Source: Bryobacterales bacterium (GTDB lineage: Bacteria; Acidobacteriota; Terriglobia; Bryobacterales; Bryobacteraceae). From it: a DNA stretch of 44,748 bases. Positions 16,845-25,336 of this stretch are shown in pieces. The translations under genes were made by a program, and so were the position numbers. The notes under the pieces were generated by a model that was given only the letters and a program-made list of their open reading frames with translations, did not search any database and had not been told where the DNA came from. Location of the stretch: NCBI GenBank assembly GCA_016789785.1, contig JAEUQE010000046.1, forward strand, positions 1-44,748, given 5' to 3'. Each line of letters opens with the position of its first letter. Position 1 is the first letter of the stretch.

Positions 16845-16873
16845 TTGACGGGGGCTACGGCCTTCGATAGGCT
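16845..16873 (+). promoter_or_regulatory. Sigma-70-type promoter of the TonB receptor operon
   Basis: TTGACG (16845-16850), a 17 bp spacer, then TAGGCT (16868-16873). The -35 matches the consensus at 5 of 6 positions; the -10 is weaker. It lies 35 bp before the start codon, leaving room for the GGAGG ribosome site at 16896-16900. Confidence 0.5.
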
Positions 16874-16908
16874 GGGGCTGTCATTCTTAAACTTCTGGAG
16901 GCCGCAAG

Positions 16909-19900
16909 ATGAGATTACAACGTTTGTGTCCAGCCGCGCGCGTCGCCTTAGCCGCCGTGATGCTCACCGCCCTCGCCTCCGCCCAGGAAACGAGAGGCAC
17001 CATTACAGGGACCGTCTCGGATCCGTCCGGCGCCGCAATCGCGGGGGCAAAGCTCTCTGCATTGAATACTCAGACCAACGTCGCGGTGCAGGGCGCGACC
17101 AGCAATGATGGTTCATACTTAATTCCTTACCTACTGCCCGGCCCTTACACCGTCACGGTGGAATCGCAGGGTTTCAAGAAACTCGTTCGCCGCGGAATTG
17201 ACTTACGCATTTCGGAAAGGATCACGCTCGATCTGCAACTCGAATTGGGAACCACGCAGGAATCGGTCAACGTCACTGCCGATACGCCCTTGCTCGAAGT
17301 CAGCACCGCCACCAGCGGGCAGGTGATCGATCGCAGGCGGATCGCCGAACTCCCGCTCGCCGAAGGGAATCCGATGACTCTGATCCAACTGGCTCCAGGC
17401 ATCGTCGTCACCGGCGGCTGGAACTCCAATTCGGCGCTGAGCAACAGCGGACCTTCCAACTTCGAGGTGAACGGCTCGCCGGGCGGAAACGAGTACACGC
17501 TCGACGGAACGCCGAACACCGCGGACCGGCAGGGGCAGGGAGCGGCACGCGTCGGCCTTCAGCCGCCGACGGACGCAGTGGAAGAGTTCAAGGTCGTCAC
17601 CGCTGGATTCGACGCCCAGCAGGGACGAACCGCCGGCGGCAGCGTCGACGTCGCCGTGAAGTCGGGAACCAACGAGTTTCATGGGACCCTCTATGAGTTC
17701 GTCCGGAACGACGTTCTGATGGCGAATTCGTTCTTCTTCAATCGCGAGGGGCGGCCTAAGCAGGCGCGACGGTACAACCGGTTTGGCGGGACTGTCGGCG
17801 GTCCGTTGAGCATTCCCAAGCTCTACAGTGGCAAGGACAAGACCTTCTTCTTCACCAGCTACGAGCGTATCCGTCCCATCACGCCGAACCTGGAGACCAT
17901 TACGGTCCCCGTCGAGGCATTCCGCCGGGGCGATTTTTCCTCGCTGCTCAATCGTCCCACTCCGCTCTATGTGTACGACCCTCGCACAGCCCGCGTGGAA
18001 GGCGCGCGCGTGGTGCGCGATCCCATTCAATGCAACGGACGGGTCAACGTGATCTGCCCGGACCGGATCAGCCCGATCGCAGCGAACTATCTCTCATTCC
18101 TCCCTCTGCCCACGAACCCAGGTTCGGTCACGAATAACTACAGCGGCAACGGGCCAGGGGACAACACCTACGACGTGTTCCTTGCCCGCGTCGACCATAG
18201 CTTCAACGACAGGCACCGCATCTTCGGCCGCTACTCGCAGGGTTGGCGCACGGAGTTGGACGAGAACTCCGCGGGCACGGTCAACGGGGTCAGGGTCAAC
18301 GGCCGCCTGGGCCATCGCGGCAACAAGGGAGGCGTTGTCGACTACATCTACGTCCGCTCCTCCGCTACCATCCTGAATCTGCGCGCGGGCTACACGCGAT
18401 TCAAGCAGGACCGCTTCTCGCTGGCTTCGTTCGATTACGACGTCACCAAGATGGGCTTCTCGCCGCAGGCGCTCGCCCTGTTCTCGGCCAATACTCTGCC
18501 TCAGATCAACGTTTCGAACTTCTCTTCGCCGGTCGAGCCGACGGGCTACCTGAATACCAACCCCACCTGGTCGTTTCAGCCGACGCTCACCAGGATCGCC
18601 GGCTCGCATTCGATGCGCGTTGGTTACGATTACCGCGTGTATCAGCAGAACCGCGCCGACCAGACCTACAAAGCTGGCTCATATACTTTCAATAACGATT
18701 TCACCCGGTTGAACGATCAGAACCCGTCCTTGCCGATCGAGCAGCTTCAGGCGCAGGGCATGGCGGCCCTCCTGCTCGGCCAGCCGACGGGGGGCAACTT
18801 CCCACTGTTGGCGGACAATGCGGCTACGGCGATGTACAACTCCTTCTATGTCCAGGACGACTGGAAGGTGAGCCGGCGGCTGACCCTGAATCTCGGCCTG
18901 CGCTACGAAGTCGATCACGGTACCACGGAGCGTTTCAACCGGATCATCCAGGACTTCGACGGCTCGGTCGCGAATCCCACGGAAGCCGCCGTCCGGGCCA
19001 ACTACGCACTCAATCCGATTCCGGAGATCGCGACGGCGAACTTCAGAGTGCCCGGAATTCTCGTTTTCTCCGATGCGAATAACCGGCCTGCGTTCAAGGC
19101 CGACAGGAACAACTTCCAGGCAAGAATCGGAGGCGCGTTCCGCTTAAACGACAAGACCGCGATCCGCGCCGGGTGGGGCATGTTCATGGTGCCCTTCTTC
19201 ATGGATGCCATCAACCAGAACGGATTCAGCAGGAATACCCCGCTGGTCGCATCGCCCGACCGCGGGCTCACCTTCACCGCTTCTTTGGCGAATCCATTCC
19301 CGGGCGGGCACATCGCCGAAACCAACCGGGGCCCGGCGAGTCTGCTTGGCCAGAACCCCGGAACCATTGTTCCTTCGAACCGCATCAATGGCATGGTCTA
19401 CCGGTGGGAAGTCAGCCTGCAGCGGGAACTGCCTGGAAGGTGGTTGATTGAAGGCTCCTATGTCGGCAATACGGGCTCGAATCTCACCGTCGGCGTCGAC
19501 GCCAACCCGATCCCCCGCCAGTACCAGTCAACCAGCCCCATCCGGGATCAGGCTTTGATCAACTTCCTGGATACCCCGGTGGCGAATCCGTTCCGGGGAG
19601 TTGCCGGGTACGAAGGCACGAACCTCTACACCGCATCGGTGATCAACCGCAGCCAGCTTCTGCGGCCCTTCCCCCAGTACACCGGCCTTGGGCGCGAGCG
19701 CTACGACGGCGCCAGTTCCTACCACGCCATGCAAACTCGAGTGGAGAAGCGATTCAGCAAGGGGTACACGATCCTCGGCACCTACGCGTGGTCGAAGTAC
19801 CTGGAGGAGCTTTCCCTGCTCAACGCGACCGACGCGAACTACGAGAAGCGGCTGAGCGACGCCGATTCTCCGCATCGCCTGGCATTCAGCGGCATTTACG

Positions 19901-20496
19901 AACTGCCCTTTGGCCGGGGACGCACCTTCGGCTCCAACTGGTCCGGAATCAAGGAGGCGCTGCTGGGCGGCTTCCAGTTGCAGGGCATCCTGCAGTATCA
20001 GGCTGGCCGGCCGTTGACGCTTGGCAACATTTACTTCACAGGCAACCTCTCCGATATCTCTCCAACGATCATGAGTTCGACCGTCGGAGTAATCGGGTCA
20101 ACCAACATACTGGACAACGTGTTCCGGACAAACATCCAGAACACAGGCTACTACTTCCAGGACGATGCGGTGAAGACGAACGGCCAGCTCGACTACAATA
20201 AGCAACTGAACGATACTCGCATCAATCTTTCACAGAACCTTCGCACGCTGCCATCCAGGGCTTCGAACTATCGAAACCAGGGCAACACCATTTTCGACGT
20301 GTCGATGATTAAGAACTTCGCGTTTAGCGAGAGAGTGAAACTACAGTTCCGCGCCGAGGCGATCAACTCATTGAACAAGGTTCACTTCAACGCGCCGGTA
20401 CTCAATCCTCGCGACACGAACTTCGGCAGGGTCACCAACTCCGACTCTCCTACCAACCCGCGCGAGTTTCAACTCGGGTTGAGGTTGGTATTCTGA
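16909..20496 (+). CDS. Oar-type TonB-dependent outer-membrane receptor
   Basis: A 1195-residue protein with GGAGG at 16896-16900 upstream of the ATG. Signal peptide 1-25 (A-L-A-S-A-Q). Residues 27-105 form a carboxypeptidase-regulatory-like domain (G-T-I-T-G-T-V-S-D-P-S-G-A-A-I-A-G-A). A plug domain lies about 115-230 (S-G-Q-V-I-D-x-x-x-I-x-E-L-P, P-G), and a large beta-barrel to the C-terminus ends in Phe. Length and build match the large acidobacterial receptors that import or bind oligopeptides, glycans or other bulky ligands using TonB energy. It heads a five-gene operon: the enolase-superfamily gene starts 15 bp after its stop. The substrate is unknown; the downstream enzymes suggest an acid with a C-N or C-O bond to be broken by elimination. 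Confidence 0.9.
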   Translation: MRLQRLCPAARVALAAVMLTALASAQETRGTITGTVSDPSGAAIAGAKLSALNTQTNVAVQGATSNDGSYLIPYLLPGPYTVTVESQGFKKLVRRGIDLRISERITLDLQLELGTTQESVNVTADTPLLEVSTATSGQVIDRRRIAELPLAEGNPMTLIQLAPGIVVTGGWNSNSALSNSGPSNFEVNGSPGGNEYTLDGTPNTADRQGQGAARVGLQPPTDAVEEFKVVTAGFDAQQGRTAGGSVDVAVKSGTNEFHGTLYEFVRNDVLMANSFFFNREGRPKQARRYNRFGGTVGGPLSIPKLYSGKDKTFFFTSYERIRPITPNLETITVPVEAFRRGDFSSLLNRPTPLYVYDPRTARVEGARVVRDPIQCNGRVNVICPDRISPIAANYLSFLPLPTNPGSVTNNYSGNGPGDNTYDVFLARVDHSFNDRHRIFGRYSQGWRTELDENSAGTVNGVRVNGRLGHRGNKGGVVDYIYVRSSATILNLRAGYTRFKQDRFSLASFDYDVTKMGFSPQALALFSANTLPQINVSNFSSPVEPTGYLNTNPTWSFQPTLTRIAGSHSMRVGYDYRVYQQNRADQTYKAGSYTFNNDFTRLNDQNPSLPIEQLQAQGMAALLLGQPTGGNFPLLADNAATAMYNSFYVQDDWKVSRRLTLNLGLRYEVDHGTTERFNRIIQDFDGSVANPTEAAVRANYALNPIPEIATANFRVPGILVFSDANNRPAFKADRNNFQARIGGAFRLNDKTAIRAGWGMFMVPFFMDAINQNGFSRNTPLVASPDRGLTFTASLANPFPGGHIAETNRGPASLLGQNPGTIVPSNRINGMVYRWEVSLQRELPGRWLIEGSYVGNTGSNLTVGVDANPIPRQYQSTSPIRDQALINFLDTPVANPFRGVAGYEGTNLYTASVINRSQLLRPFPQYTGLGRERYDGASSYHAMQTRVEKRFSKGYTILGTYAWSKYLEELSLLNATDANYEKRLSDADSPHRLAFSGIYELPFGRGRTFGSNWSGIKEALLGGFQLQGILQYQAGRPLTLGNIYFTGNLSDISPTIMSSTVGVIGSTNILDNVFRTNIQNTGYYFQDDAVKTNGQLDYNKQLNDTRINLSQNLRTLPSRASNYRNQGNTIFDVSMIKNFAFSERVKLQFRAEAINSLNKVHFNAPVLNPRDTNFGRVTNSDSPTNPREFQLGLRLVF

Positions 20497-20511
20497 AGCG
20501 GAGCAAACACC

Positions 20512-21738
20512 ATGTTACGCCGATCGTTTCTTACTTCCACCGGGGCGGCTGCGATGGCAGCCGCCCGGAGAGACTATGCAACTTCCAAGGAGGCCGGCGC
20601 CGCTCCCGATTGGGAAGCGCAGATGTTCGATCTGCCTAAGCACAGCAGCGCCCCGGTCATCGCCGACAAGCTCGACCTGTTCAAGTCCGGTTCCAAATAC
20701 TTTCTCCGAGCCACGTCGAAGGACGGCGTCACCGGCGTGGCGATGGTCAAGCAGGTGGATGACTATCTCCCGATGCTGACGCGCTTGGCCATGCCTTTCT
20801 TCAAGGGCAAGGATGCGCGCCAGCTTGAAACACTGATCGACGCCTACTACGTCAAGAACTACAAGCTCGCCGGCCAGGCACTGTGGGCGCCCGCCGCCTA
20901 TGTCGAGCAGGCCATGTTCGACATGTTCGGCAAAACGGTCAACAAACCGGTGGGCGCGCTCCTCGGTGGCGTCCGCCGCAAGGAGATCCCGGTCTACCTC
21001 TCGGGCTCCGGCCGCGAGACCACCGCCGAACAGGAAGTGGAGGTCTACGCGCAATCGCTCCAGCTTAGTGGCGCGAAGGCCATGAAGTTCAAGATCGGTG
21101 GACGGATGGCGCGGAATGCCGATGAGTATCCCGGCCGCACGGAGACAATGCTGAAACTCGCCCGCAAGACTTACGGCGGTAACATCACCATCTATGTCGA
21201 CGCCAATGGCGGCTACAACGCGGCCAAGGCGATTAGCATGGCGCCCCTCTTTAAAGAACTCCAGATCGCCTTTTTCGAAGAACCCTGCCCGTGGGAGGAG
21301 ATCTCGGAGACCAAGCGTGTCGCTGACGCACTCGATATTCCGGTCGCATTCGGCGAGTGCGATTCCAGCTTCTGGAAGTTCGACCACATGATCCGCACGC
21401 GAGCGCTCGACATCGTTCAGCCTGACCTGAACTACAACGGCGGATTTATCCGCAGCGCCCGCGTGGCCCGCATGGCCGCCAAGGCCGGCCTGCCCATCAC
21501 ACCGCACAACACTCAGACCGGCGCCGCGGCCTGCAACATCCTGCAATTCGCCTCGGCGATTCCGAACATCGGGCACTACATGGAGTTGCCGTTCCGCGGC
21601 AAGTACACCGCGGAGCCGTGGGCGTCACACAGCTTCAAAATCGTCAACGGCTTCGTTCAGGTTCCCGAGGGGCCGGGACTCGGCGTCACTATCGACCCCG
21701 GCTATCTCGCGAAGTCGCAACTTGTCTTTTCGGCGTAG
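20512..21738 (+). CDS. Exported enolase-superfamily enzyme (mandelate racemase / muconate lactonizing type)
   Basis: A 408-residue protein. The N-terminus (L-R-R-S-F-L-T-S-T-G-A-A-A-M-A-A-A) is a Tat-like signal. The capping domain is about residues 48-150; the barrel carries K192-F-K194, metal ligands D230 (V-D-A-N-G-G-Y), E256 or E257 (F-F-E-E-P) and E282 (F-G-E-C), and H332 (I-T-P-H-N-T). A KxK motif with a C-terminal His fits a mandelate-racemase-like acid-sugar dehydratase or racemase, acting on a carboxylate by alpha-proton abstraction with Mg. The substrate is not predictable. Most characterised relatives are cytoplasmic, so the export signal and its place behind a TonB receptor suggest periplasmic substrate processing. 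Confidence 0.85.
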   Translation: MLRRSFLTSTGAAAMAAARRDYATSKEAGAAPDWEAQMFDLPKHSSAPVIADKLDLFKSGSKYFLRATSKDGVTGVAMVKQVDDYLPMLTRLAMPFFKGKDARQLETLIDAYYVKNYKLAGQALWAPAAYVEQAMFDMFGKTVNKPVGALLGGVRRKEIPVYLSGSGRETTAEQEVEVYAQSLQLSGAKAMKFKIGGRMARNADEYPGRTETMLKLARKTYGGNITIYVDANGGYNAAKAISMAPLFKELQIAFFEEPCPWEEISETKRVADALDIPVAFGECDSSFWKFDHMIRTRALDIVQPDLNYNGGFIRSARVARMAAKAGLPITPHNTQTGAAACNILQFASAIPNIGHYMELPFRGKYTAEPWASHSFKIVNGFVQVPEGPGLGVTIDPGYLAKSQLVFSA

Positions 21739-21771
21739 AGCGGCCCTACCGGCCGGCTTGAGGAAACCAGC

Positions 21772-22683
21772 ATGTCCGAACACATTACGCACGTCGCCGT
21801 TTTCGAGGACTCCACTCGCATCGGTCTCAGCACCGGGCGGCTGCCGGAGGCCTTTCACCAGGTGTTGAACCGGCATTGGGATCTCGCGCGATTCGCCTCC
21901 GCCAGCCGGTCCGGAGACCGGCACTCCATCCCGTTGCTCAAGGACTTAAAGCAGAAATGGCCGTCCCGCAAGTCCGGCGATTATGTCGAGGAGAAACTCG
22001 CCTTCCTCCTCGGATGGCGGACACACCAGGCTGGCGATCGCCGTTTCAAGCCCGTCTACCGCCAACTCCAGCCGGAGCACTACGCCAAGGAGGCGAACCC
22101 GGACACTTCCGCGCCGTCGGATGTCAGCGTGCTGCATGACGCTGTGGTGTACCGCGAAGTCTACGGCAATGGCGAGTATGCGCCGTATCCTCCTGGGCTG
22201 CTGGAAGACCGCATGACCTCATTCGCCGCCTCCAGGGCGCTCGACGCCAGCGCCACGCTGAGCCTTTTCGGAAGCGTCTTCCAGAAATCGCTGCTCGACC
22301 TTCAGCCGGCGAATCAATCGCCGGAAACCGCGCCAAAGGTCTTCCAGAAGTTCTACGTCGATATCCAGCGATATAGCGAGAAATGGGCGTCGCCCGATCC
22401 TCGCGAGACCCTTGCCTACATTTACGGACCGAACTTCTACAACCCCGGCGATCCTCTGATCCGCCTCGCCAGGGCGCTGCAGCGGAAACAGCCTACTGCC
22501 GGACTCGTCTTCGACGAAGCGTATGAGGCCGCAAAAAGCGGGAGCCAGTATGCACAATCGCTTCGGCTGGGTGTCAAATACCTGCTGGCCGCCGGAGATT
22601 TCTGGACCGGCAAAATCGGCGAGAAACAGCTTCACGAGGCATTCGATCTCGGCAAGAGCCATCTGCAGGGAGGTTCCAACTGA
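21772..22683 (+). CDS. Uncharacterised protein, possibly zinc-dependent phospholipase C fold
   Basis: 303 residues, starting 33 bp after the enolase-type gene. I do not recognise it securely. Several features recall the zinc-dependent phospholipase C / S1-P1 nuclease superfamily (PF00882-like): an N-terminal H-I-T-H-V, R-S-G-D-R-H-S-I-P-L-L, A-F-L-L-G-W-R-T-H-Q-A-G-D-R-R-F-K-P and S-V-L-H-D-A-V-V-Y-R-E. In that fold His and Asp residues on a helical bundle bind three zinc ions. The protein is rich in helix, has no signal peptide and ends one base into the next gene's start codon (TGATG). Its role in the operon is unknown. Confidence 0.6.
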   Translation: MSEHITHVAVFEDSTRIGLSTGRLPEAFHQVLNRHWDLARFASASRSGDRHSIPLLKDLKQKWPSRKSGDYVEEKLAFLLGWRTHQAGDRRFKPVYRQLQPEHYAKEANPDTSAPSDVSVLHDAVVYREVYGNGEYAPYPPGLLEDRMTSFAASRALDASATLSLFGSVFQKSLLDLQPANQSPETAPKVFQKFYVDIQRYSEKWASPDPRETLAYIYGPNFYNPGDPLIRLARALQRKQPTAGLVFDEAYEAAKSGSQYAQSLRLGVKYLLAAGDFWTGKIGEKQLHEAFDLGKSHLQGGSN

Positions 22684-23375
22684 TGACGCGCCGCGAATGG
22701 ATGGAACTTGCAGCGGCCGCTCCCATGGCGGCGCAGCTCGGCGCCGGGACGGTGAAATTGCCGGAGTTCTCCGGCTGGCTCGCCCGGGCCGCGCTGATCG
22801 ACGATGTCGCGCGGCTGGCGATCGCCGACACGCGAGTGCCCTCCGCTGACAAGGCCGCGCTCGCCGCTTGGCCTGATCTGGCCCGCGCCGGAGCCGGCAT
22901 GCAGACTGGTTCTGCCAAGCCCACCGATCCCAAGGCGCTCGCCGTCTGGCTGGGTGCCCGCCTCTCAAAGCACGCTGATCCCGCGTGGGGAGCAGCAGAG
23001 GACGCCGCCGTTCTCAAAGTGCGCGGCCCGCAAGGCTCCGCCACGCAGCGGGAGTTCGCACTCTACATTGACGCCATCGACTACCGCTGCCGGATCGCTT
23101 TCCATACGCTCGCGCCCGAAGAAACCGATATTCACCGCTGGCTGGAGGGCGTCATCCGCTGGAGCCGCGCCATCGCGGACTACAAATCAAAACTCTCCGC
23201 CGCCCTTGCTGCCCCAACGCGCGCGGCCTTCGCTTCCGCGGCTGACCCGCTCGTCCGCTCCGCCCTCGCCATCCGATCAGGGCGGATCGTCGGGCAGGAG
23301 ACGCTCGAAAGCGCCAAGGCGTCCACGCCCTACGGGAAGGCGCTTGCCGCGGCTCTTGAGTCGATTCGCTCATGA
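22683..23375 (+). CDS. Uncharacterised protein with Tat-like N-terminus
   Basis: 230 residues. The start ATG shares one base with the preceding TGA, and its own TGA overlaps the next start as ATGA, so it is translationally coupled on both sides. The N-terminus T-R-R-E-W-M-E-L followed by an Ala-rich stretch looks like a short Tat signal. The remainder is Ala-rich and helical, with no domain I recognise; D-A-I-D-Y-R-C-R-I-A-F-H and D-I-H-R-W-L-E-G-V-I-R-W stand out as possibly conserved. Coupling to the lyase downstream suggests it supports or modifies that enzyme or its substrate, but this is inference from position only. Confidence 0.6.
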   Translation: MTRREWMELAAAAPMAAQLGAGTVKLPEFSGWLARAALIDDVARLAIADTRVPSADKAALAAWPDLARAGAGMQTGSAKPTDPKALAVWLGARLSKHADPAWGAAEDAAVLKVRGPQGSATQREFALYIDAIDYRCRIAFHTLAPEETDIHRWLEGVIRWSRAIADYKSKLSAALAAPTRAAFASAADPLVRSALAIRSGRIVGQETLESAKASTPYGKALAAALESIRS

Positions 23376-24853
23376 TGTTTCACAAAATCCTGATCACCAG
23401 CGTCTTGCTTCTCGTAGCGGCCTCGCTGTGCGCCCAGGACAAGGCCGACGAAACTCGGCTCTACACCTACCAGATGCTGCAACACAAGGCGCAACTGGTG
23501 ATGCTGAACGAAGAAGGGCTGATCGACGGGCAGTTGGCGCGCAAGCTGGCCAAGGCAATCATTGAGGCGGACCGCGAGACCCGCGCCGAGGTCGTTCCTT
23601 TGCGCGAAGACTATGCCGCGTTCGAACGGCGCCTCGTCGCCAAGGCCGGTCCGGACGCCTCCAAGCTCCACATGGGCCGCAGCAACAACGATCTCGGAGC
23701 AACCTCGGAGCGGCTCTTCATGCGCGACGACGCCCTGGAGATCCTGGCGGGCCTTGCCCAGGCGCGCGGATCTCTGGTCGAAATCGCCGAAAAGCACGTT
23801 GACACCATCATCCCCGGATACACGCAAATGGTCCAGGCCCAGCCGACCACGCTGGCTCACCAGCTTTCCGCCTTCATTCACGGTTTGGAACGCGATGAAC
23901 AGCGTATCCGCGAAGCTTATCAGCGGATCGATGCAAGCCCTCTCGGGGTCGGCGCGTTCACAACGTCCGGTTTCGCATTGAACCGGAACCGGCTGCGGGA
24001 ACTTACCGGACTCACCGGACTCGTCGAGAACGGCTACGATGCCGTCATGGTTGCGACTGTGGATACCAAGGTGGAATTCGCCGGCGCCCTCTCCCTTTCC
24101 GCACTGAATGTCGGACGGCTGATCCAGCAATTCCTGATTCAGTATGGTGACTCCAGGCCCGGCATCTCCATCGCCGACGGCGCCGTGGGCCATTCCAGCA
24201 TCATGCCCCAGAAGCGCAACCCGAGCGATGGCGAACGTATCCGCGTACTTTGCAGTTCCATTGTGGCGGACGCGCACGCCGTCGCCCTGATGGCGCACAA
24301 CACTCCGGGTGGCGAGCACAAAGACATTCGCTTCGAATTGCTGGAGCGTGTCGAACGCGTCTCGCGCGAGGCGAAACTCATGTTCGCGAAGCTGAAGACG
24401 TTTGCGGGCTCATGGCGCGTCAACCCCGAGAGGACACGTGAACTCGTGACCAACGACTATTCGGTCATGACGGAGTTGGCCGACACTTTGCTGCGCGAGG
24501 GCAATGTGCCGTTCCGGACCGGGCACGCGGTCGCGAGTTCGTTGACCAGCTACGGGAGGAAACTGGGCAAACGGCCGCTGGACCTGAGCTACGATGAGTT
24601 CCGGACGGTGTATCGCGAGATCGCCAGGACGGACCCGCCGATCGGTGAAGAGCAGTTCCGGCGCGCGATGAATCCCGAAGAGTTCGTACGGCGGCGCAAG
24701 GGGATCGGCGGCCCTCAACCGGATGAGATGCGGCGGCAGTTGGCCTTGCACCGGCAGAGGCTGGCGGAGTTGGAGGTTTGGCTGGCCGATCGCCGCACTG
24801 CCATCCGAATGGCGGCAGAGAACCTGGAGCGCCAGTTCGCCAAGCTTCAGTAG
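23372..24853 (+). CDS. Exported argininosuccinate lyase homologue (fumarase/aspartase superfamily)
   Basis: A 493-residue protein. Residues 1-21 are a signal peptide (I-L-I-T-S-V-L-L-L-V-A-A-S-L-C-A), unusual because argininosuccinate lyases are cytosolic. The lyase motifs are present: M-G-R-S-N-N-D (101-107), Q-A-Q-P-T-T-x-A-H (156-163) and the superfamily signature S-S-I-M-P-Q-K-R-N-P (275-284), whose serine loop is the catalytic acid/base. In the P-G-Y-T-H-x-x-x-A-Q-P motif the His is Gln (Q152). The superfamily releases fumarate by breaking C-N bonds; relatives include EDDS lyase, so an N-substituted aspartate is a possible substrate. It is the last gene of the TonB-receptor operon, overlapping its neighbour by 4 bp. 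Confidence 0.85.
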   Translation: MMFHKILITSVLLLVAASLCAQDKADETRLYTYQMLQHKAQLVMLNEEGLIDGQLARKLAKAIIEADRETRAEVVPLREDYAAFERRLVAKAGPDASKLHMGRSNNDLGATSERLFMRDDALEILAGLAQARGSLVEIAEKHVDTIIPGYTQMVQAQPTTLAHQLSAFIHGLERDEQRIREAYQRIDASPLGVGAFTTSGFALNRNRLRELTGLTGLVENGYDAVMVATVDTKVEFAGALSLSALNVGRLIQQFLIQYGDSRPGISIADGAVGHSSIMPQKRNPSDGERIRVLCSSIVADAHAVALMAHNTPGGEHKDIRFELLERVERVSREAKLMFAKLKTFAGSWRVNPERTRELVTNDYSVMTELADTLLREGNVPFRTGHAVASSLTSYGRKLGKRPLDLSYDEFRTVYREIARTDPPIGEEQFRRAMNPEEFVRRRKGIGGPQPDEMRRQLALHRQRLAELEVWLADRRTAIRMAAENLERQFAKLQ

Positions 24854-25336
24854 AAGCCAGTGGCGCGGAAACGGTACAAATGCCTGCGCGTCCGGTCGCG
24901 AGACCTGACTCACAACTCCACCACAACCAGAGCATCCTCACCATACATTCAGCCACTCGCTCATCCATGTCTGCGTGGGCCGTTCCGCGCACAATTCATG
25001 AAATCAAGAGAGTTCTTGCCTTGGTGATCGCCGCGGCTTTGCGAGCGAGGAAGCTGGTGTCCGAAGTGAACTACTCCTCATCGGTCTGAGAACTCGCAGG
25101 TGCCCTCTCCTCCCGTCTTGGCCCACAGGACGCAGGTCAGTTGGTATAGCTGGCGAATCCATGTTTCAGGCTCGTGAGTCGCTGGCGCCGCGTCCCTCTG
25201 GCAAATCGCGTCCGGCGGTGGGCCAGCGTACAGTTCGAGCGCGCCGGCATCAGGGCAGCCCTCGCGAACCGCCTCGGCTTTTTCGCCGGTGGGACCGTCT
25301 TAAATCCAGATGGAAACCGAAGAAAGGACTCGCAAC
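24854..25336. other. Intergenic region, nothing recognised
   Basis: 483 bp between the lyase stop and the TIGR03437-type gene. Short open frames cross it but none has a ribosome site plus protein-like composition. No hairpin with a T-run and no repeat is evident. GAAAGGA at 25320-25326 is the ribosome site of the next gene. Confidence 0.4.
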
